A stretch of 64,000 nt of DNA from Trachythela sp. YZ-2020 (GCA_016169945.1 JADLSH010000369.1:7272001-7336000); one strand, 5' to 3'; shown: positions 1 through 11,991, counted from the first letter of the stretch. The notes: generated by a model not told the origin, from the letters alone. Numbers and translations are program-made.

Positions 1-158
1 AGCACGGTCAGATTTTTGTGATCTTAATGTACGTTAAATAGACCTTTTGCACAATTCCTGGAGCGTAGCATTACACACACATAGCCTCGACTTCATTCTT
101 TTGAAAAGAGACAGAAACTTTAAGCATAACGTAAGACTGGCTAAAATTCAAAAGAAAA

Positions 159-360
159 ACTTAATATTCTGCAGCCGTAAACTTAACTTTCCGCAGGCAT
201 AAACCTAACTTTCCGCAGGCATAAACTTAACTATCCGCAGGCATAAATTAAACTTAACTTTCCGCAGGCATAAATTAAACTTAACTTTCCGCAGGCATAA
301 ACTTAACTTTCCGCAGGCATAAATTAAACTTAACTTTCCGCAGGCATAAACTTAATTTCC
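159..360. repeat. Short tandem repeat, core ACTTTCCGCAGGCATAAA
   Basis: About eight copies of a 20-30 bp unit (CTTAACTTTCCGCAGGCATA, with or without ATTAAA). Intronic, no coding content. Confidence 0.9.
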
Positions 361-983
361 AGCACCCATAAGGAAAATAGAGCGTATTTAAAAGAAATGA
401 TGCATGCATGGCCCCTATGGGCCACCGTATTTTTGTAATTAGGATTGCAAGAATTAAGGATTTTAATATTAGTATTTCAATGGAGGATGTTAATATGAAA
501 ACTGACCAATCGTTTTGACCTTCAATGAAAATTGAAAAGGTTTACCATTACTGATCGTGAAACGTGTCTATCTCTCACGTGTTTGAGGTGAAATACTTTG
601 AACCGTTTTGTCACTTGAACTACATCATTACACTGAACAACTGTATACATGCACCTATAGACTATGACAACGACAACTTACCTCACCAAATTCTTTTGTT
701 ACGTTATCGTTGGCAAGAGAGTCCGTATACTCGGCCAAGGCTTCTATTTTCACAACAAGGTCTTGGGCATAGTACTAGAAACAAGAACATAAATATTATG
801 TCGAAAACAAAGTGTTATATGTCGAAAACTGCCGTAAATATGCAATAACATCAAGTGAATGATTTATACTCTGTTTCTAAGCTGGCATGAAATATGCTGC
901 TCTGCTTTACGACTATATACAGTCCACTCAAGACCTGGAACTGTTGATACGAGTCAAATTCCAAAACCGACTGAGAGACATAA
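361..983. other. Intron sequence, nothing recognised
   Basis: AT-rich sequence with no protein motif or clear repeat. I searched the minus strand here for the integrin transmembrane/GFFKR exon and did not find it. Confidence 0.5.
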
Positions 984-1585
984 CTCAGAGATCCTAAGGA
1001 TAGTGCAAAGTTTCAAGACTATGAATGAACCATACTTATTTTTTTATTATTTAAACTATTTCATTTTTATTCTTGAAAACAGGAAAATTTATCGAAAGAA
1101 TACTTTTTCTTTTAGAGCGGAAGTTTTGTTCTTTTGTAAGCGGAAAGACTGTAATAGTTTCGCTTTCTAAAATAGGTACGGACTTGTGGCACAGAATTAC
1201 GTCCAGATTTTCTTTAATATTTATGCTTTTTTCAATGCTATTGCATGTGCAAAAGCAATTTTGTGTTTATCAAAACAGTAAACGCTTCTCAGTTTTCCTC
1301 GACTACAAATCAACTATAACTACAACACTTTATGAATTATGTAAATATACTACTGGAACAACATTTTGCAATCGATTGTGGACTACATATCGGAGAGCGA
1401 TAGCCGATAAAGTTTTATAATACACGCTACAGACTACAGTCGCACAATGCAATTTGTCATTTGTTTACATTGCCAATAAAGCCTCAATTAGTTAATGGCT
1501 CAAAGTTTTAAATAAATGAATTAAGTCTTTTGGCGATGCGTCTTCGTCTAAAAACGTGCAAAATGTATCCTGTAGTTTTGTAGGA

Positions 1586-2538
1586 GCAAGGCCGGCGAGA
1601 GCCAGTCACGGGCCCAGGGCAGATTGGTGAACGCGGGCCCCCCTCACTCTCTCAGTCCAGTAGCGTAGCCAGGGTTTTGCCTATGGACGTAGATTCGGAA
1701 TCTGACCGCCAATGGGGCGAGAATGCTAGGGGGTTCGGGGGAATGCTCCCCCGGAGAATTTTTGAATCTCTAGGGTCTCTAGAACAGCATTTGATGCACT
1801 TTCTGAGACGAGTTCTGAAGAAAAATCATAACCACGAAAAAAGCAATTTTTATTGTTATTCCAGACAATGCACTTTCCCCCCACTTTCTGCCCAGATTTC
1901 AACTTTTCACAAAGTTGGTGTTTGGCTGACATTTATTTCAGAAATGCATATATTAAATAAATAGACGCCCATAAAGTTTTACATGTGACGCGAACATCCT
2001 TAAGCCCCGGTCAAACGAGGATGATAGTTGGCATTGGGAAGTGAGAGTTTGCACGAGATTTTGTTCAACTCTCATCTTCAAGAGTTGCACGAGATTCGCG
2101 ACAGAAATAATTTAGCGCACGAAATGGAGCCCTGAGAATAAACTCTAAATTTTTTGTAAACGAAGTGATTAGATTTCCTTCTTAGCTTTTCTTGTTATAG
2201 ACACAGTAAAAACGTGTTATTTTGTTAAGCTAATGCTTATAGAAAGGCCAAAACACTAGTCTGACTATAGTTGTTTCAAATTCTTATGCAACTCTCATGA
2301 CCCGTCAAACGATCAAAACTCTCATCAAAATTTGAACCAGCTCAAAGTTGACGAGAGTGCATGAGAGTCGATGAGAGTCGATGAGAGTTGGTGGTCAAAC
2401 GCGAGCGAGAGTTGCAACTTTCTTTGACTCTCATCAACTCTCATCCTCTACTCGTTTGACCGGGGCTTTATCCAACTTTTCCGGGCCCCTCTGGACAGCC
2501 CGGGTATTGCCCCCCCCGTTCCTCTCGCCGGCCTTGTG
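1586..2538. mobile_element. TIR element, GCAAGGCCGGCGAGAG ends
   Basis: Left end GCAAGGCCGGCGAGAG is mirrored by CTCTCGCCGGCCTTG on the right. A second MITE is nested inside it. Just inside the left end is TAGCGTAGCCAGGG, a start seen in many animal DNA-transposon remnants. Confidence 0.6.
2003..2470. mobile_element. MITE, AGCCCCGGTCAAACGAG ends
   Basis: Terminal inverted repeats AGCCCCGGTCAAACGAG and CTCGTTTGACCGGGGCT, with many GAGAGTTG/CAACTCTC motifs inside. A related fragment lies at 14078-14163. Confidence 0.75.
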
Positions 2539-3068
2539 TAGGAGTCGACATTCGCTCTTGCGTTCGGCCATGTTTAATAGTTATAACTCAGTTTAACGCA
2601 TTTATGGAACAAATTCATGTTACAAGGGGAATAATCGTGTCTTGAACGACCCAACATAATTATTGAAGGTAAATAATATGATATTTAGTTGATACGGATC
2701 AGAGTCGATCAAAATGTTTCGTTAAATTGGAAGAAAAAAAGTAAATAATAGTTAATGCGTATTAATATCATTTTAAATGTCCAATAAGCAATAAATTCCA
2801 GTAATTTAATATATCACAAATTTGCACGTTAATCGCAAACACCCCCCGGAAGTTTATACTCTGCACGAATACACGACTCGTCTCAATTTGCCACCACAAC
2901 AATACTGCAACGTTTCCATGCAAACTTTGCACTAAAAATGGTTCTTTGATATATTTATAAACAACATAAAAACCGAGTGGTTTGTCTTGTATTGAAATTG
3001 AAGACCTCGCGATTCGCGTTCGGTTGTGAATTTCAATGAAACATCTTGCATTCGATTTTTATCCTTAC

Positions 3069-3182
3069 CTGAGCAAGGGTTTTAGTCCAAAGGCGAATTT
3101 CAAAGGTGACGATAAAACGTTCATTTACTTTCAATTCCTTTATATCACATGAAAATGTGCGAGGTGTTGAGGTACGGGATCC
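3069..3182 (-). CDS. Integrin alpha exon 27 (calf-2, membrane-proximal)
   Basis: Encodes FSCDIKELKVNERFIVTFEI and RLWTKTLAQ; 'RLW..T' is a hallmark just before the integrin transmembrane segment. Acceptor GTTCTTAG, donor TCAG/GTAAGG. Next exon(s) with the membrane helix and GFFKR were not seen down to base 1. Confidence 0.92.
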
Positions 3183-3510
3183 CTAAGAACAAATAATCAC
3201 AGTTAACAACAGAGTAAAACGCGAATTCCTAAGAGTTTGGCCTATTTGGAACGGTTATTTTATTTTCTGCTCACTGGGTGGTTCTATCACGTGACATACA
3301 TCTATAGCATCACTGATCTGTAAATACAACTGGACTGAGTATCTAATATTCTAATGTGTTAAAGATGAAGCCGGAAGTCAGCCATTACTAAAAACAGCTT
3401 TCTAACGTATTATGGCAGAAATCTATTTCTTGAAATGCTCTGTTTTAAAAAGAAACAGAGACGTTTTTCTCGTACATTTGATGCACCAGTAACAGGTTGC
3501 GCTACCTTTA

Positions 3511-3661
3511 AGATACGTTTACACGCTGCGATTTGTCGGGCCAATTCAGATGCACATAGTCATAGATATTTGAAAAATATATGACGACATCATTAACTGT
3601 CATCAACATTCAGCAAAACTTAAAAACGGCCCGACAAATCGTAGCGTGTAAACGTACCTTT
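3511..3661. mobile_element. MITE, GTTTACACGCT ends
   Basis: TIRs ACGTTTACACGCTGCGATTT and its inverted match near 3633-3656. A diverged relative is at 19743-19890. The rest of 3183-4382 shows nothing recognisable. Confidence 0.75.
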
Positions 3662-4382
3662 ATAATGAAAGAAACAGGAAAATTCTGAGTAGCGTTTCAA
3701 GTTGTCCTCCAGATTTCATGCATGAACTCATTTTAGTCAACAGCAATATGTCTATATATGCATGCCATGGACACAACACAAAAACAACAAGATTATGAAA
3801 GTATTAATTTGGACATACCAGATTCTTTACTTCTCTTCTTTTTCTTTGGATGTTTTCATTGCTCTGCAACATTACAATGTTAAAACAAAAGACATCCATA
3901 ATTATCAACACTTATCAAGCATACAGAAAGTATTCTTTTTTCGATCCCCCTCCTCCCAGACTGTCTTCCAGAGTGTACTCTTAAACGTTGAATGATGATG
4001 GGTCTATAGTTCAACATTCTAAAACGCGTACACTAGTCATTAACCCCCTCCCCCCAGCGTACGGTTTGTACGCTTGTGAAAATGTTAATATGGATCAGCC
4101 CTAAAGAATAGAGTGAGCCAAATATAGATTGTACAATCAACGATTTTCAGCAAAGAGAATTCAGAGAGGGTATAGAATGTCTAAGATGCGAAGGAAAAAA
4201 TATTCAAAACAATCTTGAACAACGTAAAATTTGGAAGCTACTGTTAATATTTTTCACTTGAGATAAAACACAGGAGGGACACCTTAAGATCAGGATCCAA
4301 AAACAGGATATAATGATAGTAAATATACGTGGTTTATACTCTATTTGGGGCTTATATTCGATATTTTGCAGTATATACATAC

Positions 4383-4448
4383 CGTAGGTGTGCTCAAATT
4401 GGCAGGATTCAATACACCTTTCTTAATACAACTTCCACTTCCTTTCTC
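4383..4448 (-). CDS. Integrin alpha exon 26 (calf-2, 22 codons)
   Basis: Encodes EKGSGSCIKKGVLNPANLST. It fits the variable 'C...NP.' stretch between the calf-2 strands and the last Cys pair. Called from position, phase 0-0, acceptor ATTGTAG and a consensus donor GTATGTATA; similarity alone is weak. Confidence 0.6.
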
Positions 4449-4919
4449 CTACAATAATGAAGACAGTATTGCCTAACTTTGAACTTCCTCAGCCTTCCTC
4501 CCCAAATAATTTTATTGCAGATGTGTAAGGATTTTTTAAACCAAACATTTTACTGATTTTAGCAACATCACTAGCCTATAGGCACTTGCTAGCATGGGCT
4601 AATTGGGACCGGTAACCACACGTCAAAACCCCTTTGTCTCGGTGGATGACTCCAGACACAGGAATTATACAACTACACACCAACCTACTTGATTAGTAAA
4701 TGATCGATCTTTCAATGATAAAAACACAAAAACTGGTCACTTTTATTTAAAGCAGTAAATAGAAGAAAACATGATACTAAATGTATCTAAACCTTCAACC
4801 TTAGTTTCAATCGAGTGAGATGCATAAAAAAATAATCTTGTAGTTTACCTTATCACAACCCGCAGTACCCGCATCTATATATATATATATACATGAACGT
4901 GCGGTTAACGCTTGGCAAC

Positions 4920-4996
4920 TGGACTCTGTAGCTCAGTGGTCAGAGCGCTGCACCGGAATCGCAGGGTCGCAGATTCGACTCCTGTCGGAGGACTTA
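4920..4996 (+). repeat. tRNA-derived SINE head
   Basis: Has a box A-like TAGCTCAGTGGTCAGAGC and box B-like GATTCGACTCC. A second partial copy (CACCGGAATCGCAGG) lies at 40144-40176, so this is a dispersed SINE and not a tRNA gene. The acceptor stem pairs poorly at its end. The rest of 4449-5491 holds no other recognised feature. Confidence 0.7.
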
Positions 4997-5491
4997 GAGT
5001 TGCATTTTTCGCAGCCGTTCCCGTTCAGGTCTAAAATATTGTTTATATTATTTCACTAGAAATATCCACCACCTAAACCTTCTACGATTGTGTCTAGATA
5101 CCATAAATCCTCTATTAAGGGCTTACTGATTTAGCTGAAACACATTAAGTTCTACGCTACCAGGTATAATATTTATGATAACTTCCTTCACAAGGAACTA
5201 GAGTGCAAAGTGGGAAAACTGTAGAAGTTGGAGGTCATGTCGACAAACATAAGGAATACTTCTGCTATAATTAATAGTCAACTTCCTAATATTTGTTTAC
5301 TGTTGTGACGGCAAAGGGAGGGATAAAAAGTGGGGGTCAATATATTTATTTCTCTAGAAAGGGGGAGGATTATTGGTGAAGAAGCATATTTGAGAGGCCC
5401 AAGTAATAGAAGATTTACGGTACGTATATGAACCGCAAATCAACAGAGGAAACAAGAACATTTGTCAGAAGGCGGCAAATGTGGAGCTTAC

Positions 5492-5605
5492 CTCGATATT
5501 GATTGGATATACGATATATTCGTGTTCTTTTCCATCGCGCTTCTTAAAAGGATACGTGATGGAAAATGCAATAGATCGTAGGGTACTTTTTCCATTATTT
5601 TTAAG
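5492..5605 (-). CDS. Integrin alpha exon 25 (calf-2)
   Basis: Encodes LKNNGKSTLRSIAFSITYPF, the calf-2 'N.Gps.l....i..P' motif, and EYIVYPINIE. Phase 0 at both ends. Acceptor TTATAG, donor GAG/GTAAGC. Confidence 0.9.
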
Positions 5606-5984
5606 CTATAAAGTATTGGAGAAAAAGAAAAGTAAGGAATCAAAGCAACTTTTTGCAAAGTGAACGATACGATATGATGGTTAATACAACTCTCTCGCAG
5701 TTACATCAAACAGAATTAACGAGTTTAGTTGTAACTTAAATTATTAAGGGTGTTTGGTTGCTTTGGCACGATCGCGTCAAGATTTTTCTGGACGTAATCC
5801 TTCAAAATAACATTCCCGGGTCAGTCATCCCTCTAGTGTCCGTCATTGAATAGTCCGTCATGTAACTTCTCATTGTTCCTTGTATTATAATTATGAATGT
5901 CCATATTTGTTAATAACTTCATAGAGTGATCCATAAGTCCATTGACACATTTGTAAACATACATACAGCGATTATAAAATCTAC

Positions 5985-6200
5985 GCTGTTCTATAGGTTA
6001 AGCCTTTTCAGAGTTACAAAGGCATCAGCGGCTGAACTATGGAGTGGTCTGCCCAGAATAATTTTCGCAGCTTTGTTTTGCAAACCCTGTAAGTCATTCA
6101 TAAGAGCCGCATTGTCCTTGTCGCCCCACACAATGTCGGCGTATTCGAAAATTGGTAATACAAGCTTGTTATAGAAAAGCAGTCGTGCAGTTGTAAGACG
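5985..6200 (-). pseudogene. LINE reverse-transcriptase 3' fragment
   Basis: The minus strand reads LVLPIFEYADIVWGDKDNAA and LQGLQNKAAKIILG, the post-RT domain typical of Jockey/CR1-type LINEs. Truncated on both sides; no poly-A tail identified. Confidence 0.8.
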
Positions 6201-6261
6201 AAGGTTGAAGACGTTTTAAAAAGGAATAGAGACATTTTCCCAGTGAACAATGGGTTACGCT

Positions 6262-6468
6262 CAGGGCCGGCCTCAGAAAATTTATCAGGGGGTGTAAGGT
6301 CCTTTCAACCGACTGACTAACGAACTTGTACCGACTACATTGTTGTTAGTCATCAAAAATATTTTTGTCTGCCGACTAAAATAGCATTTCTGCCGACTGA
6401 AACTCCAAATAGAATTTCTGAGGGGGGTGTGACATCCCTCCAAACCCCCCCCCGTAGGTCCGGCCCTG
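6262..6468. mobile_element. hAT-like MITE with 8-bp target duplication
   Basis: Ends CAGGGCCGGCC / GGTCCGGCCCTG and is flanked by an exact 8-bp direct repeat GTTACGCT (6254-6261 and 6469-6476). TIR starting CAG and an 8-bp duplication fit the hAT superfamily. It sits 53 bp past the exon 24 donor. Confidence 0.85.
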
Positions 6469-6521
6469 GTTACGCTATCCAATCTACTTTTGAGATCAAA
6501 GATGTACGGAATTGTACCTAC

Positions 6522-6645
6522 CTCAAAGTTAACTTTGACGGTTTTTCCAACAGAAGATACATTTACAGCTGAGAAATCATTATTATCTTTAATATTTAAA
6601 GAAGGTGCGGTTTGTGGATAGTTCACCAGTTTTGGAACTGAATTG
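6522..6645 (-). CDS. Integrin alpha exon 24 (calf-2)
   Basis: Encodes NSVPKLVNYPQTAPSLNI and VSSVGKTVKVNFE, matching 'G.s.p..v.y.......diG..v...y'. Acceptor TCTTCAG, donor GAG/GTAGGT. Confidence 0.88.
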
Positions 6646-7140
6646 CTGAAGAACAAAAAACATGGCGAAATCAATATATTATGGTAGTTAAGGTAGCTTT
6701 CTGGTCATTTAAAGAGGGGAATTGTTGCAAGAAATTATATTTCATTTTACGTGTGCGTAAACAATCACATGTTTGTAATCTCTACTATACACGACTTTTC
6801 ATAATGTAAACCAATTTAAATATCTTAGTAAGTCTGTCCAGCCTCGTCTCTATCAGCAATTGACGAATGATCCTAGCTTGTTAATGAGGTTAAAAGGACT
6901 ATTTTATATGCATATAAATAATACTTCGAAAGGTACATGTAGCCATTATGAGAAAGGTGTATGCATGGTTCATGGTTAAATATAACATTATGCCCGTTCA
7001 CTCGGGAAATTCGAAACCGTATACTCAAATCGCGCGTCTAAACGTACCTTTTGACAATAAATTAACCTGAACCTTAACCCTAACTGACCCGCATCCCAAC
7101 TTTCGATCAGGCATTAGATCCTACGTGGGAACGATTACAA

Positions 7141-8855
7141 GACGGACGCCGGTGGTTAGACTAGCAACTGTAGTTAGACTAGCAACTGTGGTTAGACTAG
7201 CAACTGTGGTTAGACTAGCAACTGTGGTTAGACTAGCAACTGTAGTTAGACTAGCAACTGTGGTTAAACGACTAGCAACTGTGGTTAGACTAGCAACTGT
7301 AGTTAGACTAGCAACTGTGGTTAGACTAGCAACTGTAGTTAGACTAGCAACTGTGGTTAAACGACTAGCAACTGTAGTTAGACTAGCAACTGTGGTTAGA
7401 CCAGCAACTGTAGTTAGACTAGCAACTGTGGTTAGACTAGCAACTGTGGTTAGACTAGCAACTGTGGTTAGACTAGCAACTGTAGTTAGACTAGCAACTG
7501 TGGTTAGACTAGCAACTGTGGTTAGACAAGCAACTGTGGTTAGACTAGCACCTGTAGTTAGACTAGCAACTGTAGTTAGACTAGCAACTGTGGTTAGACT
7601 AGCAACTGTAGTTAGACTAGCAACTGTGGTTAAACGACTAGCAACTGTAGTTAGACTAGCAACTGTGGTTAGACCAGCAACTGTAGTTAGACTAGCAACT
7701 GTGGTTAGACTAGCAACTGTGGTTAGACTAGCAACTGTGGTTAGACTAGCAACTGTAGTTAGACTAGCAACTGTGGTTAGACTAGCAACTGTGGTTAGAC
7801 TAGCACCTGTAGTTAGACTAGCAACTGTAGTTAGACTAGCAACTGTGGTTAGACTAGCAAATGTGGTTAAACGACTAGCAACTGTAGTTAGACCAGCAAC
7901 TGTAGTTAGACTAGCAACTGTGGTTAGACTAACAACTGTAGTTAGACTAGCAACTGTAGTTAGACTAGCAACTGTAGTTAGACTAGCAACTGTAGTTAGA
8001 CTAGCAACTGTGGTTAGACTAGCAACTGTGGTTAGACTAGCAACTGTAGTTAGACTAGCAACTGTAGTTAGACTAGCAACTGTAGTTAGACTAGCAACTG
8101 TAGTTAGACTAGCAACTGTGGTTAGACTAGCAACTGTGGTTAGACTAGCAACTGTGGTTAGACTAGCAACTGTGGTTAGACTAGCAACTGTGGTTAGACT
8201 AGCAACTGTAGTTAGACTAGCAACTGTGGTTAGACTAGCAACTGTGGTTAGACTAGCAACTGTAGTTAGACTAGCAACTGTAGTTAGACTAGCAACTGTA
8301 GTTAGACTAGCAACTGTAGATAGACTAGCAACTGTGGTTAGACTAGCAACTGTAGTTAGACTAGCAACTGTAGTTAGAACTAGCAACTGTGGTTAGACTA
8401 GCAACTGTAGTTAGACTAGCAACTGTGGTTAGACTAGCAACTGTGGTTAGACTAGCAACTGTGGTTAGACTAGCAACTGTGGTTAGACTAGCAACTGTAG
8501 TTAGACTAGCAACTGTAGTTAGACTAGCAACTGTAGTTAGACTATAGCAACTGTAGTTAGACTAGCAACTGTGGTTAGACTAGCAACTGTAGTTAGACTA
8601 GCAACTGTGGTTAGACTAGCAACTGTAGTTAAACTAGCAACTGTGGTTAGACTAGCAACTGTGGTTAGACTAGCAACTGTAGTTAGACTAGCAACTGTGG
8701 TTAGACTAGCAACTGTAGTTAGACTAGCAACTGTAGTTAGACTAGCAACTGTGGTTAGACTAGCAACTGTGGTTAGACTAGCAACTGTGGTTAGACTAGC
8801 AATTGTAGTATAGCAACTGTAGTATAGCAACTGTAGTATAGCAACTGTATAGACT
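7141..8855. repeat. 18-bp minisatellite (GTTAGACTAGCAACTGTR)
   Basis: About 95 copies of an 18-bp unit, third-from-last positions varying (TGTG/TGTA). Four units carry a 3-bp insertion (GTTAAACGACTAGC) near 7261, 7355, 7628 and 7865, hinting at higher-order duplication. Because 18 is a multiple of 3 and the unit has no stop, long frames of about 420 codons are open on both strands; these are repeat artefacts in an intron. Confidence 0.95.
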
Positions 8856-8871
8856 AGTAGCTATGTATTAC

Positions 8872-8958
8872 CCCGTAATATCCATAATGACTTCACGTTT
8901 AACAGAGACTTTAGCAGTATCATTGTTGTCTTTCTTATCCTTTTCTTGACCACTTGCT
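8872..8958 (-). CDS. Integrin alpha exon 23 (calf-1/calf-2)
   Basis: Encodes ASGQEKDKKDNNDTAKVSVK and then REVIMDITG, the 'NS.n.E....dN...v.vpv....l...G' region. Donor ACGGG/GTAATA. The 18-bp minisatellite begins about 20-60 bp past this donor. Confidence 0.88.
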
Positions 8959-9113
8959 CTAAGGAAATTATTAAACGAAGTGTATATTATTAGAAAGAGC
9001 TGTGACGTTCAGAGGGTTTTTAGTTGAAATTTGTGTAATTACTTTCTGTTACAAAGTTTATGTATTGTTTCACATGAAATCCGCAAAATATATATTGTGG
9101 CACAAATACATAC

Positions 9114-9193
9114 CCCATTGCCTTCACATTAATATATACTTCACGTTTGTTGCCCAACACATTTGCAGTAGAATATTGCAGCCTAAATGCAAC
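9114..9193 (-). CDS. Integrin alpha exon 22 (calf-1)
   Basis: Encodes VAFRLQYSTANVLGNKREVY and then INVKAMG, the 'v.f.l.f' and 'v.i.a.s' strands of calf-1. Acceptor CTTAAG, donor ATGGG/GTATGT. Confidence 0.87.
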
Positions 9194-9400
9194 CTTAAGA
9201 CAAGAGATATAATACGGTGTTATTATCGTGGAATATGATTGAGACAACAGACACTGTACTTTGGCAATAAAATTTTGACGCTCCACGAACAAATACACAG
9301 TTGGTTTGAAGATATCGTTTGAAGACTTAAGTCGAAGAACGTTTGGTCTTATATTAGCCTTGCATACATATCCTTTCACTGAATGCCTCCAATCACTCAC

Positions 9401-9496
9401 CTTTTGGTTTCTACTCAGCGGTCCTATGAATCTAAATAATTCTTGAAATGTTGTATTTTCTGAAGCGACTACACGTTTTTCAATCTTGACTGATCG
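9401..9496 (-). CDS. Integrin alpha exon 21 (calf-1)
   Basis: Encodes RSVKIEKRVVASENTTF and FRFIGPLSRNQK. It sits where other integrins have 'C..gnPl', but the Cys is missing. Supported mainly by phase and splice signals (TTTGACAG acceptor; AAAG/GTGAGT donor). Confidence 0.78.
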
Positions 9497-10065
9497 CTGT
9501 CAAAAAAAAAGATCTTCACTTTAATATACAGGCAAAAGAAAGCTAAAACCTGTAACAAAGCCGACAATTGTTTATATATAGCACAATTTGCGTTTATATA
9601 AAAATACGCCAACGGAACACAACACTTGCTGTCCAGTGGTGTTAGCCTATACTGCGTGTGTATACACGCATACTGCGTGTATACACGCAGATGGTTTCGG
9701 TGTCATATAATTTGGACTGACTATTCAGAGACAATGTAGTGCCTGGAGACAAGCCATGGCTTGGTTGCCATAATACATTGCTCCTTGTTCTGCCATTGCT
9801 CTTTTTCTTCCTTATTTTGTGCACAAACGTTTCTGTTGTTCAACTACTTTGCCATCTATTGTTATTGGCGACATGTTAAGGTCAAATAACAGTGTTATTA
9901 ATATGACTCGATAAAAATTAGAGTTGAAGTTTCATGAGTATATGTTCCAATAACACTTGCATCCATATATCTCAATTGGGTAGAACGACGGTTAGAAAAA
10001 ATGCGAGTTCAAATCCATCAGGAGAAAATGAATTTTACATTGTTCTCTACAATGTTGGGATTAAT

Positions 10066-10293
10066 ACGAAAATATTTCACCATATACTTACACTAACAAC
10101 TGTTATTTTCACATACTGTAGTGATGAATCATGAGTTATAAACGAAAATATTTCACCATATACTTACACTAACAACTGTTATTTTCACATACTGTAGTGA
10201 TGAATCATGAGTTATAAACGAAAATATTTCACCATATACTTACACTAACAACTGTTATTTTCACATACTGTAGTGATGAATCATGAGTTATAA
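10066..10293 (-). repeat. 76-bp tandem triplication of an exon 20 5' splice site
   Basis: Three near-identical 76-bp copies (starts near 10066, 10142, 10218). Each holds the last part of exon 20, the GTAAGT donor and 26 bp of intron. Only the copy nearest the exon body (10218-10293) can be coding. Confidence 0.93.
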
Positions 10294-10391
10294 GAACTTC
10301 AGGGTTGTACGAGACCTCATCTTGATTACTTAGTTCAATTTCTGCTGTGAGGAATTTCGTTTTACCAATTATTATTTCGTCATTGTCAGGT
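10244..10391 (-). CDS. Integrin alpha exon 20 (calf-1)
   Basis: Encodes PDNDEIIIGKTKFLTAEIEL and ends LQYVKITVVS before GTAAGT. Its last 50 bases plus donor were tandemly copied twice more just downstream (10066-10217). Using a later donor would add an in-frame TGA, so the first donor is chosen. Confidence 0.88.
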
Positions 10392-10644
10392 CTAAAATAG
10401 AGAACATATTATTTAAATTACAAGCATGAAAAGAATACGGAAATTTTTATAAAACCATGCATGCAGTATAAATTGCCGAGGTTGTAGTTGGAACTATCTG
10501 AAAAAGGTAAAAAAGACATGTCGAAGGTGACGTGTTTTAAACATCTTTCTGCAGGTATATAGTTCCAGCACTTTATGATAGAATACTATCGACTCTGCAG
10601 GCCCCCACGTTTGAGATACAGTGTACTATGTAGTGTATAAATGT

Positions 10645-10806
10645 GGCGGTTGACTGTTGTGTAAAACTACATGAAAAATACAATGAGAACTTCGACTTTT
10701 CTTGCGAAGGCCCTTCGTCTGGAAGTTAGTTAGTTCTACTAACTACTTCGAAACGTCGAAGTTCTCATTGTATTTTTCAGGTAGTTTTACACAACAGTCA
10801 ACCGCC
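10645..10806. mobile_element. Long hairpin MITE
   Basis: Arms of about 55 bp starting GGCGGTTGACTGTTGTGTAA and ending TTACACAACAGTCAACCGCC with a 45-bp loop. Confidence 0.85.
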
Positions 10807-11711
10807 GTATTTGCTATACTCTATACCTACACTGGCACCGCACGTTCGAGTGTATAAATGTATTCTATCAGAAAGTAAACAGTGGGGCAGGTAAATTTAA
10901 TTTGGAATCCAAAAGCTAATATATTATATTATTATATGGCAAGCGTTTTTCTGGTGAATCGCGCAATCTGATTGGTCGCTGACGAGGCAGGATTTTCCCG
11001 TATTGCCCACGGGCAATACGCAATTTTTATTGCCCTGCGAAGAAAAGCCGAGTTTTAGACAAGGAAATGAGCTCAAGAACTCTTTTTAAATACTCAAAAA
11101 CGGAGAAAATAACAACCACGAATGGAAAAATAGGAAATTGAACCATGGTTAGCATTCTATGATCAAGTTTGGTTTGCTTAAATCGAAAAAAGGTAAATTT
11201 TTACAAATTTTTTAGACTCTGCAACTGTAGTCGCTGAGAATTGTTTGTGTTTTGAGCATACGAAGGGCTAAAAAAATCGCTTGTAATAAGCCAGAAGGAA
11301 TTTTAAACTTTTTTAAACACTTGAAAAAAAGTATAACTTTAAAACAGCGACACAGTCTTAGGTATTTTTAGATAATTTCGTAGTCTGCTTTTGTTTATTA
11401 ATTTAAAGTCTAAAGAGTAAACAAAAAATGACTTATCAAATGAGTTGAACTAGCAGCTTGTTTTCCGAGTTGTTTTCTGCTATTTTCGAAAAACTGTTAT
11501 TAAATTATTAAATATCTCTATTTCTGTGTTAATATTTTATAAAAACGTGTTGTATGTAGTAGTGTTTTACTTAGCCAGATGCATTTGTAGGAATGATATT
11601 GACATTTTGAAAATGAACCGGCTTTTGGACTTTGACCTTTGCTTTCGCATGAAAAATCGGCGAATGTTTTCCACTGTTACAAATAACTACTCAATTGCCA
11701 TATAATAAACA

Positions 11712-11957
11712 ACTTACTAACCTCGCCCGTTCGGGCTGTACGGGAGAATATTAAACCTCGGTCTTGCTGTATTGACCTCGCTATCGCTCGGTCAATACAG
11801 CAAGACCTCGGTTTAATATTCTCCCGTACAGCCCTCACTCTCGGTTAGTAAATAGTTAATATCAAACCTCGGTCATGCTGTATTGACCTCGCCATCGCTC
11901 GGTCAGTACAGCAAGACCTTGGTTTGATATTTTCCCGTACTGCCCTCACTCTCAGTC
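11712..11957. repeat. Two tandem hairpins
   Basis: Two related palindromes (about 11728-11838 and 11855-11957). Arms contain GTCTTGCTGTATTGACCTCG and its inverse, with CCCGTAC ends. They lie just past the exon 19 donor side. Confidence 0.85.
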
Positions 11958-11991
11958 AGTAAGTTATTATTAAAATTATAAGTTTAATTAC

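Larger units (their letters stand above)
984..2937 (+). mobile_element. Recurring element, copy 1 (AGTGCAAAGT ends)
   Basis: Begins CTCAGAGATCCTAAGGATAG followed by TGCAAAGT, and ends AAACTTTGCACTAAAA. Two other copies in this window (37307-38657, 52701-54216) share a similar left end and about 100 bp of right end with CCCCCCGGAAGTTT. Class unresolved. Contains nested TIR elements. Confidence 0.5.

Noticed and set aside
1..3068. Transmembrane/GFFKR exon of the integrin
   Set aside because: No hydrophobic 20-residue stretch followed by a GFFKR-like motif with splice signals was found on the minus strand here.
4920..4996. Functional tRNA gene
   Set aside because: Acceptor stem does not fully pair and a partial copy occurs at 40.1 kb; better explained as a SINE head.
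7121..8396. Two 420-codon frames (LTTVAS and VVRLAT repeats)
   Set aside because: Products of an 18-bp minisatellite without stops; open on both strands at once.
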